This document shows, one piece after another, positions 50,201 to 62,200 of a DNA stretch of 64,000 nt. The position numbers and the translations under genes are program-made. The stretch is taken from the NCBI GenBank assembly GCA_914767715.1, contig OU612075.1:8060001-8124000 (forward strand). Reading direction: 5' to 3'. This DNA is from Membranipora membranacea. Taxonomy: Eukaryota; Bryozoa; Gymnolaemata; Cheilostomatida; Membraniporidae. The number at the start of each line of letters is the position of its first letter. Position 1 is the first letter of the stretch. Under the pieces are notes generated by a model, which had not been told where the DNA came from, made no database searches, and worked only from the letters and a program-made list of their open reading frames with translations.

Positions 50201-53200
50201 AGCCAATAGCAAATCAGATCAGACCAAGCTGATCAGCTATAAGGTGAGATCTCAACAGGGTCAACAATATGTTGATTCAAGAAATCGCCTGTTATATTAA
50301 AGTAACATTAATTTGGGTTGGTTAAGTTTGAATGGCTAACCTTCCAGTCAGTGCTCTCTTCCAGTGTCAGAACAGTTTCCCCTGCCTCAACAGTCGCGCT
50401 CAGTTTTGTCCAGTATTTTTCTCTTGGTGTACCATGCAGATCAAGCTGTCCAAAAACCCCTGAGTTAGAGAATATCAAGAAAAAGTCATTCAGCTATCTT
50501 CGGTAGTTAACAGAAGAAATCAGGTTTCCTTTTTGTAATTCATCGGCAACAAGCAGTTCCTAAAAATTTGGGCTTTTAGATCTCTGTAATTTTGGGAGGG
50601 TCATAATTTGAGGACTAACATCAAGACACAAAAAGTACTAATCTTGACCTCATAACAAATTTTCATATATCCTATTTTCTCATTTATAAATTTTTTTTCT
50701 TCAAACCAACTACTATTCATATGTGATAAGCTGTAACATACCGATAGCTTTTCGTCCAACAGTCGGGCCACCAGTTATAGTGAGCTCCCTCGGTGGGTAT
50801 GTGAAGTTGCCTCTCATCATCAAAGTGAGGTTACCAGGATAGTGCTCGCCAGAATCTTCAAACCCAGCTATCAGTCTACCTTCTCCGGAAGCGATCCATA
50901 TAATCTCAGTGTTCAGTTCCACATCCAGCTCCTCGTCTTTATCAACCTCCAGGGTGCCGTAGATTGTAATGTTACCAAACTTGGGAAGGGGCAGACTGGC
51001 TGAGTCTATTATAACCCACATTCCAGGTAGAATAATGACATCATCCCCCTCCAAAGGCGGTCCATATTCACCATCGGTGTAATTACCTCCCCATCCTTCA
51101 AAATGATATAAGGTTGATTGAATCAATTAAAAGGTTTAATTTGCTTTATGGAAAAAAAATTGTTACACTTTGTCATGATGTTATGAACTAAAGGCCAATA
51201 AGAACATGCAACATCAAGATAAAGATTGTACTAATCAAGTAGAAATGAATATATACCAAAATTTATGTAAATGCACCAAGCTAACCAATATAAACAGCAG
51301 CATGAAGATCTAGCAAACGGTAAGTGTAAACGTTGGTTATTAAACATATCAACACAGACTAGTCAATGCTTAAATTGAAACCAAACTGATCTTTTATGAT
51401 TTGCATCATCACCAGTTATACTTTACAATTTATCATTGCAAGTGGTTCACTGCTTGCAGCTCGACTCTGTGTTACGAGTCTCTCTGCACCATAGCGACAG
51501 TGCGACAAACTGGCCCAATTGACATATTTACACTATATCTATGAAAGCTAACAGCGGGTGACTTTTCAGTTTGGGAACTCAAGCACATTTGAATTAGTTC
51601 AGTCGCTATGGTGCAAAGATAACCAACCTGGATTGATCGGTGCACATGTGCAAAGTGTTATTTACCTTCAGGGATATCCGCCCAAGTCTCGATATCACTC
51701 CAGTATAATACTTCCAGCGGTCGTTTGCCAGGTGGTGGCGGTGGGGGAGGTGGTACACATTTTGGGTAGAAACATTGGACTACACTCGGAATTACCACTC
51801 TGTCTACAGGGCTACTTGCTGGGGCTCGTTTTGATCTCTGTGATGTACCGGAAACTGAAACAAAAGCAAAATTTCAGACTAACGACATCAAATTTAAAAA
51901 ACGACACAAGCTACAATTTTACTATTCTTGCACACAGAACATATTTGAGAAATTTACAATAGGGTGATTCAATTTATTAACCCTGAGTGACATAACATGA
52001 TGTTGTTTTGCGTTCTGTCTTCATATTGTTTTGATAGCCAAGACAAAGCCAGAACAGAAACAAAAACAACTATGTCATCCAGTGGTACACTATACAGCTG
52101 GTACATTACATACTACAAGCAATAACCAACATCACAGTGGTACAAATATTCAGTTATCAGAGTATACGTACAAGGCCCTTGCAAGGTTTGGCCTGAGTCT
52201 CAGGCTAAATATTCCCTTCCCAAAAAAGTATCCTTCCATCCCTACCTAGATATGACAGCTGATTTTTATCCTCGTCCCAGTAGGCATCACCGTTGACATC
52301 ATTAAGAGGATCCAGTAATAAACTGGTGTTCTTCAACTCTCCGTTAATATAGAATCGATCAACTGGAGATGTAAAGTTCTTTTGCATAATAATCTGCAGA
52401 ATACATAGTATCAAAAATATAGATGAAAAAAGTTAACAATTTTAATTTGATTGTGTGAATTTTTTTTTATATTAAATCCTTGCTATAACTATGCACTATG
52501 CACAATGTGTTTTTGGAGCAGAAAATAAAGATCATTTTAATCAATTATGTTCTGGCTTTTTGTACACCCGAAATCCGCAACAATTACTAAGATTATTCTT
52601 TTACACTTGTAATGGGCAAGAGAGTACAGCTGGCAAATGGCTGATTCGTCAATCCCATCTATCCCTGGACAGCAATTAGAAAGAAGATTAAACATGGGTG
52701 ACATTCAAAGCTTTTTTCTCATCATTTATGATATCAGAGGGAACTGCTAATATCAACAATGTAAACACTTACATAGTCCTCTGCATCTAAGAAGTAAAAT
52801 TTTCCAGTATACGATATGTTGACAAACTGGGAGCCGTAATCAAACTCGTACTCGTAAGATTGCTTTGTTGGCAAAGTCGCCATCCAGCCCATAGGATGAG
52901 TAAGGCGTTTGAACTTGTATGGTATGGTCGTTGTTCCCCACTCATTCACTATGAACAGAGGGTTGCCCTAGAAAAATCAAACATTTCACTATATTAATTA
53001 CATCTGAATGATCAACGAATCAACGAATCAACATTTTTTGCTCAAATGACAGGCCTTTTTCTCAACAGAGAGATATCCATACCAATAAACTCAACCTCAA
53101 AAGCAATAACTAAATGTTGATATAGCAGGGGCCTAAATTATGTGATTTTCCTGTAAATGAAGGGAGGTTTAATCCTTGTGCTTATTTCTGCTGATACTTT

Positions 53201-56200
53201 TGTAGCAAAAGTGATTTAGCTAAACCAAAGCTAAGTAATTAGAGACCCAAATTGAATGATGTAGTGGCAGTGGCACCCTGTATGAACCAGTCCTTGATTA
53301 CCGAGTGCCACTAATCCATATGAGATTAAAAACACCTGTTATCATAATCTGCCTACCAGAAGACTTGGTGGTTGCGGATTGTTGAAGGCCCATCTAGTAA
53401 AATCCACGTTGCCGTTGCAAATGGCAGCAGGCACACCTCGGTTGAAACCGTCATCAATTTCAGAACTATTGAGACAGTCGTCGTGTGGAAGTATCTCAGT
53501 CCACGGTGTGAGTGTGCGGTTGGGACCCATTGATAAGAATGTTCCATCTAAGTCATACCACCATGTCTCGTGCATCCAGTTAAATTTCACCTAACCAACA
53601 GATAAAAATTGTCATTTATCTTGATTAAAAAAATGAGCACAGCATTTCAATGTAATCAAACCTTGGTTTGATAGAAATGCAATTAAACAAATACCAAAGT
53701 CATACTTAAAAATAGGTAGGATAATTAATTCATATGGTGTTCAAATTAAAGTGAGTTGAAAAACACCGAATGAGTTGCTTGTACTTTTTCTCAATAAATA
53801 AGGGGCAAGAGTGTTTAGTGAACCAAAGACGCAAATTTCTATGTTTAGAAATAATCTGATATGATATATGATATAAATATTCAAAAGTAGATGCTACAAA
53901 GGGTCTAGGATTCGATAAATTGTGCAGAGTAAATATGGGACAGAGTTTCAAGTAAGCAAGCAGTGCCTTAGTGTATTTAGGAGGCAGTATTGCTCTCAAA
54001 AGTTTGATTGAAGACCAACACAGCCAAGCTGAGTTTACAATGCCAATTAATTAGAAAGATTTCATAATTATTTAAGCATTTTCATTGAATGCAACGAATT
54101 CCCTGTGCCATGCAACAATTAATTAATTGGCAATGCAAACTCAATGCAAAATGAATATTGAAGATGATACTATTTTGTCTGCCACATTTTTATATGATGA
54201 GTATTGTCTTCTCAATGCATGTATAGAACAGATTTCAATAATGAAGTTCAAATCATCATCATACCTTGTTAGGAGAGTTGCTGTATTGAATATTTTCAAG
54301 CTGCATAGGAAACCCTCCTTGCCTCGGTTTATTTGGTTTTGGTGCAAATGCCACACAGCTTTGATCAAAGTTAATCATGTGAGCGCCATTCACACTAGCC
54401 CTACTAATGAAGGGAAGAGTAATCCCTGTCATCGTGCAGCGGTCTGATATTGAGGATCGTCCGATTACTGTAGCGTTGGTAATTCCTAAAAGTTACAAGG
54501 TTCAAAATCTTAATATCCTTGATTCATCATCCGTTTCTGGTTCTTGTAAAATGGCTATATCTATACAATTATCGTTGCTAAGAAAACTCAGTTTCAAAAA
54601 GGAGAATTATTGTAAAGCAAGAATTAGAGCCGAGTTGTTCGAATTTTAACAAATCAACGTCTGACGTCATCATAAACAAGAAAGTCACTAATGTCAATAC
54701 AATTGTCAATGGTATATATATGTGTGTATGTGTATATATATTAAATAATAACTAAGCTCACCTGGCCCCTCATCACCCCAGACTCCGCCAGCTTCGAAAA
54801 TAACTATACCACCGCCTCGACAATCGCTCACAACAAAATCCTCGAACCTGAAATATCAAAAAACTTATCCGCATACACACCAAGAATAAACACAAGGTAC
54901 TGGCAAAAGAAATATTCAACCTACAACCTTTTGGGGAACTCTGATATGCTTTAGTATCAGGAGCTCTCAGTCTGCAATCTATTGAACAGAGGCATGGTAG
55001 TTCTCACATATGATCTGATGAATCTTAGTCAATGTGTTGGCTCTGATCTGATCGGCTGTTGGGTGAGATAGAGAGCCACTGGCAAGTCACTAAGAGAACG
55101 TGTTGAGATGAAGTGAATGTGAAACTGAATTATTTTCACATTCATATACCTCAATAGGTAAATACTTTCAAATGAGTACCATCTGACCTGGCATTGGCTT
55201 TCTCCCTCCCACCAGCCAATTAGAGCAAACACATTGGCTAGATAAATCTACAAATATGGCGGAACTGTTTTCGTACCTGACATGGCCAATCACAACAGCT
55301 TCAGCTCCATTTTCACAATTCCATGCAAAAAACTTGTGAAACGTAGACTTTGCACTTGATCCGCCGCAACCACCTGGACCATCTTTAGGGACATATGCTG
55401 CAGAATGGTCAAACACCCATAATCCATATCTGAAATACCAAAATAAATTTGTATCACAAATCAAATGCTGATCAATATTAAAGAAACAATATAATGTCTT
55501 TGAAACCTATATCTGAATTGGAACAGCAAGTTTCTGCGTGCATGGTTTGAGCTTGAAATAAATGTGCAAAATATCGGTTTTCCTACATCAGTAAAACTAT
55601 GGAATTGGATCTCAAAATCCACTAGAGTTTGAGAGGGGTAGTTGCAGGTAGCGACAGCGAATAACAGAAGTGGTTTGGGATTGCGAGTTGCAATATCGGG
55701 TAGCGATAAAAGGCAGCTGTACCAGGAAGCAGTATCAGGTAGAGATACCAGATAGTGACAGAGGTCTCCACAAACATCAACCAACAAGACAGCTTATGAT
55801 TCTTATGGTATTAGAAAGTTTTTTGGTCAAGTTTCACCTACCTGCCAAAAGAATGGGCAGTGTTATTGTAAAACTCTTTGACTCTCAATCCACTAGGGCA
55901 AACACCAGACACTCCAGCAAAGAATCCAGAGGGTCTGGACTCCAGTCTGTACCAGAATCCAAAATGGGATCCTCCCGCAGCGTGATTGTGGCGCACTGTC
56001 AATAAAAAAGGTAAAACTCAAAATCCAGATATTCAACCACAGATGATGGATTTTTATTATATAATTTACATGACCGGTTTAAACATAATGAGCTGGTTAT
56101 CGTTTCTCAATACAGTTAATAATCTGGCTTTTTATCATTTAAAATGAGTTCAATGTCTTAAGGTCTTGACAGTACTGAAAAAACTTGGATCAAAATTACT

Positions 56201-59200
56201 TACTCACATACTCGTATAATTGATTTTGTTTATCCGTTACTTGGAATTGTGTCAATGATTTTTCTTTGTTATATTTTTAACTCCTACTGGAAAACATGAT
56301 TGCGGCAGCCAATAAAATATGTACAAGAAATTAATTTGTTACCATAATTGTCAGGGTTGACAAGCCAAAATGTCGCTGGAGTCTGATCAACATTCAGTAA
56401 GCTTGAATGTGACTTGGTGAAAACGCCGAGATTATACTGTATTATATTATCGACCTGAAATAGGTTGCAAGAGATAATTATTTGTACCATGCTGACCTTA
56501 AATATGTCAGCGATAAATAACAAGAGTAATAGTGAATGATCTCGGAGGTTAAGCATGATTCACTGCAGATCAAGAAAATTCACACGCCGATCAACCTCAA
56601 AGTATCTCCAAAATATCTTGAAACCATCATCAAATATGAGTAACAACCATATGCATTGTTGAAAACACAGCAAAATTAAAGTCATGATCTTTCCGATGAA
56701 AGGAAAACAAACCTCAACACCATCCTCGGTAAAGTAGGCGTGTCCCATGACATCATACGCAACATTGTGTTCAATTAATAATCCGTTAGTTCCATGAATG
56801 GTGACAGCTCTGTTAAACGTGCGATGAATGGCACAGCCTCTCACATATGACTGATCATACTGGTCTCCAGCTACATGGTAATGGATAGGATATCTACCTA
56901 GTCGGAAAGATTGCCCGGCATGTGTGACCTCGATAAAACTGAATCTCCCGACAACTTCCTCTGTAAGGTAAAGAATATTATGGCAGCTTATGGTGGCTGA
57001 TGCAATTATAATAACCACTGGAAACTACTATACATTTTAAGCACACTACTAGGTTTCAATTCGATAAGGTAAATGTACATGTAATTCGCTAAATCAAGCA
57101 TCGAACATAAACACAAGCAAGAAATTTTAGACCATAAGCTAAAATGAGTTGCTTACTAATTTGAGAAATATGGTGAGGAACGCAGATTTACAAACCTGGA
57201 TGATTCTTTCTGGGGTGCATCATTATGTGAGCTCCAAATTGATCAGATGCGATCTCATCTCCAAACTTTCCCTGGTAGCAGTTTTGTGTAGCAAACTGGC
57301 CTAAAATTAATGAAATCATTATTGAAATCGACAGGCACCAAGACTAGTGCTGCAAGTTGTTTTAACCAGGAGTGATTTCAAACTGGCGCATTTTCTTTGC
57401 TGATAGGTAAAGATGAATTGAGCTCCCCTGTGACATAGAGGAATTTTTTTAGGATAAATCTGTAGAGGTAGAGAGGGTGCTCAACAATCACAGTCAATTC
57501 ACTGCGATCTTCATATCTGTACAATCAGTGGCATTGTGGTTGAGTAACAGAGTTACCAGATCATAACAAGATTGCCTTATATCCAATTTACTTTACTAAC
57601 CTGCTTTGAATGGTCGATCACAGCCTGGAATAAACTCTGTCCACTCCTCATGGATATTACCCATTACTCTCACATTCCTAGTCAGTAATCCTACTTCGGC
57701 AGCAGCAAGAATGGGGACGCCCTCTACCGTCTCGTTCACAAATAGGTGGTTGTATCTTAGAGAACTGTTTAGGGTAAGTGTGAGGAAATCATCAGAGATG
57801 GCAGCTATAGTATGCTGCTCATTTTGGTACTGATCAGATCTGAAAACAATCAAAAGTTTGGTGCATGAAGATGTCAGAAGTCTAACCAGACAAGATGTTG
57901 GGTATCAAAATATATACAAATAATTGATTGGCTTGTCATGCCACATACAACATGAAAGATGCAGGCAACCAGGGAACTCTTACAATTAGAAGCATCCAAA
58001 ATCTCAGTGAGTGAGTGATACATGCTAGGCTCTCGCTTTCAAATCGCTCAGACATTGATGGAACTATACACATTCTGAGTTAGCGATTTGGGAACAATTT
58101 AATCTCATCGAAAGACCAAGTGAATGACAATTTTGAGCGATGTGATAGTGATAATTGGCTTTAGTAAAGCATCCCCCAGATTCCCAAGGCCAAAGGAGTT
58201 ATCAAGAAAACACTACTCACTCTCCCCCAGTGCTGGCTATGACTATCTGATCTCCGACTCTCCAGTCTTTTACAGGTTGCTGTAAGGTGATCTCAGTGTC
58301 ATCAGCGTTAGCCATCTCTCCGAGCAAAGTCCAAGTAGTCTCAATTGGTCGTCCTAAAAATATCAATCCAGCGATTTAGGGAAGCTGTTCGAAGTGAATT
58401 AAGTTGTTTCCAGTCTCGAGGACATTTAGGCGTGTGACATACAGATTACCTGAGTGAAAGACTCTTATCAGCGGTATTATTATTCCACTTCATTCATACT
58501 TTCAGCTTCTCAATTTAAAAAAAACTGATCCAATATGAGGTCGAGTGAATTCGTACCTATATCTTGGCGGAATTTACTACTGATATTTGTCTTCTTTTCT
58601 TTAACAACTCACCGTGGAAGTCCAACCTGCCATGACTGACTGCTAGCACCTTAGCTCCGTAGATTGGAAGTTCTATGCTTCTGACATGCCCATGTAAAGT
58701 TATCTGAGCCTCACTCAAATATGGTTCCTCTTCTGTACCGATCTCAATTGCACCACCATGTGACACAACGATATACTCAGATTGTAAGTGTACAAAAGAC
58801 TGATCCATGTCGAATAAGATTGTACCACCTAATTAAAGCAAGGAAATTTGTACTGCGTTACAGACAGGATGATCTTTAGTTGGTTAGTTTTAAGTACTAT
58901 CTATTGCTTCTGCAATCCATGTATATCAAACTAACTTATGGGTTAGAGAAAAACCTGGATCAAACGAGTCAGAAATCACATCAATCTGAAACTTTGAAAA
59001 TATAACCTAGAATGGGTGTCATATGTAAAATTAGAAGGGTATAATTGTAATAGTCTGAAACCTTTAACTTAGAACAAAACGCTTTATCGATAGGCCTACT
59101 TGAAAAGATTATTTGGATTTCCAAAATGAAGAGGATGTTGCGATTGCAAAACACTACAATCCTATGCTTTGCTTGAAAATGATAGGCTACGGCAAACAGG

Positions 59201-62200
59201 AGAGGTTGGGAAATTTTTCTTACCTTTGACAACTATTAGTTTGAGTACGGGCGTCTCAATGTCAACAACCAAAGTCTGTCCCTCAAGCACGATGACTGCA
59301 TCGCCTTCTACAGGGAAGTTATCCACATCACCGCCCCAAGTGAACTTAGACGACCACAAGTCAGCATAGAAGTAGTCTGCTGCGTCCTACAAATCAGAGA
59401 TTGGTCAGCATGTAAAATTGGGTCTGAATCCACTATTGAGCTAATAAAGATTATTATTACAGAAATGCCTTGGAACCTCCCCTAAACTGAGGTGTTACTC
59501 AGCTATGAGTCAGCAACTACTTTTGTACGGCCTCATGCACAAGAGCTTAACTATCCATTTATGAATTGCTACAAAACTTTGTAGTCCCTTTATGAGTGAG
59601 GTCTGAGTTTGCAAAGAGGGGAAACTATATATGCGGGAGGATTGGGTCCACTAGTGAGCTAATAAACATATAGACCCAGCTTGGAGATATCCTAAAAGGT
59701 CTCAGATTTGATCAGTTAATAGCCTCATTTTCTACAGCCATGCATGTTTGCATTTCAATTTTAATCTGGTGCTTAACTGATATGTACCACAATTCATAAT
59801 TAATGGAAAAACAAGCTTGTTGTTGTTATTTTTTTTAACAACAGCCTCTATATGCTTTACGAGTAGACAAAACATCTTCTTACCCTGATAGCCACGCCAT
59901 CATCACCAACAGCCACTCTGACATAAGTCCTGATTGAGCCGACATGAGGCTCAGTCTCGCATTGTATCTCAGTGTCTGTTACATTGAAGGTATCGGGTCC
60001 GGGTATAATACAAGGTGAGCCGTCTATTGTGACCACTGGTGAGGCCCCTCCGCGCCTAAGAGAAAATGAGAAAAAAAAGGATTCGTGTGTGTGCTACTTA
60101 CTATTTTGATTGAAATGTCAGACGATGATGTAGTGCAACTTTCGTACATAAATTAATTCCCACATTACTTCGAAAAACAATTACAGTGACAAAATAGACA
60201 ATATAATTAGACAAGAAGCTTTGTTAGAACTATCCCCTGGGTTTAAAACTGAAAGTATGTCTAAGGGTATAATATGAATTTCGCAATGTACATCAAAATG
60301 GCTTGCTTGCTTACGTAAAGCCTTCTCCCGTGATGGTGATCTTAGTACCGCCTCCTGTTCCTCCTCTTCTTGGAGTTACACTGGTGATGTTAGGAGACAC
60401 ATCAAGGTCATACTCGACAGCGTCGCTCATTGACACAAAGGCTGCAGTCTGAGTCAGTAAAACATCACACTGCCTAGTCGGTGATACATCAACTGTAACA
60501 AATAACACAGTATTGCAGAAAGTCGTATAATTTTATGGTATGTGTTAAATATATTTTTCGCAAAATCGTTGCCATTATAGTGAGTTACAAAGGTGAACCT
60601 GGAGTTACACATGCTACTTGTTTTGACTGAGGTTGAAACACGATTCACATTTGAGCTTGTGCAACCTATAAACAAATAAATAAATAAAAAATATTTGCAC
60701 AGTAGCATTTGGATTAATCTAAATGTGCTTGGGTTCCCAAGCTGAAAAGTCACCCCAGCCTCAACAGGAAAAAGCTTGATTGAAAAATGTAAAAACTTGG
60801 ACATTTTTGTCGCACTGGTGGTATGGTGCAGCGAGACTCGTATCTCAGAGTCAATCTGTAAGCAGTATGTTAGATGCATCAAACTATATAAAAATGAATT
60901 GAAATGTATCAGCTGTATAAAACTTACTTGGCACAGCGGGAGCATCACAGAGTATTTCACTTGTTGTTCTGTTGATAATAATACAGGTCTCATTGCAGAC
61001 CAAAATTTCTGCTAGATCTGGATCGAATCCTGTCCCCGACACAGTCAATGTTACTCCTCCACCATAACTTATGGCTGTAAATCAGGAAAATCAGATAGTT
61101 GACCAATATGTTTTATATTATATTTTGTTTACTGTCTGTATATCGTATATTACTGCCAAAATACTACTATGACTTGTGTTGGTCTTGTCTCGTAATTCGG
61201 AAAGGTACATTGATCTCTTTGGCTTTGGTTTTGTTTGTGGTTCGAAAAATAAAATTCTTCTACCGACGCAGTCTGGTACCTATTTATTCTCCGCTATCAT
61301 AACTCTCTACATAATCATAGCAAAGCAAGTATACTAGATGTTAATATTGCATTTCATTGTAGCTCTAGAAAATGTTTCAAATGTTTCAACACCATTTATT
61401 GGTAGAAACACAACAATAAACATTCAAATTTAAATCTTGATCAACTTCCTGCTGATCGCGATGTTGTATGAGAAAATGTCATGGTCAAATGTAATATTAA
61501 GTTTGTTTTTGTACAGGTTGAATTTAATGATGGTGTGTGTGTATAACGAAATTGAATAGCAGAATTTGGGATAAGAATTTCGTTTTGAATCATGGCTGAG
61601 TCTTTTGAATGAACAATAATCAAGCTTGGCAAACTTACCTGATCCGGAGGGTGTGTCTACCGTATCTATAGCCAGTGCAAACTCTGCGCTTACACTTGTG
61701 GATGAGTAACCTGTCTCTGTAGTTACAACGGGTGTGTAGGTACCGCCGGGAAGCCCTGGTGCAGAACAGTTGATGTGCGTATCATTCTGAGCTGTGATCG
61801 GACAATCCTGTCCACCAATCATAACGGAGAATGCGGTGGTGAAAAGTGTGCCCTCCAATGTCAGGGTATCTCCGATTGCTATATCTGTGCTCGGGCTAAA
61901 AAAAGGTTCAAGTACTCATTTGAATCATGCAATGCTGACCTAATAAAACAGCCCATCTGCTTAGAAATAACAGTTATCCTTATTCTTTGATTTTAATTTC
62001 CTTGTCAATCTATATAGAGGAATCTATTTTTCACAAATGGTCATCACCTATTGATCAATGGGAACCTAAATGGTGAGAGTAATACAGTAAATAATTGTGT
62101 GATGAGGGGTACCGGTAAATCTTCCATTATCATCCCAGGTCTACAAAAAGCTTCGTACAAATTAAAAAATTGATAACCAGAACAGAGAGATTTTTATACA

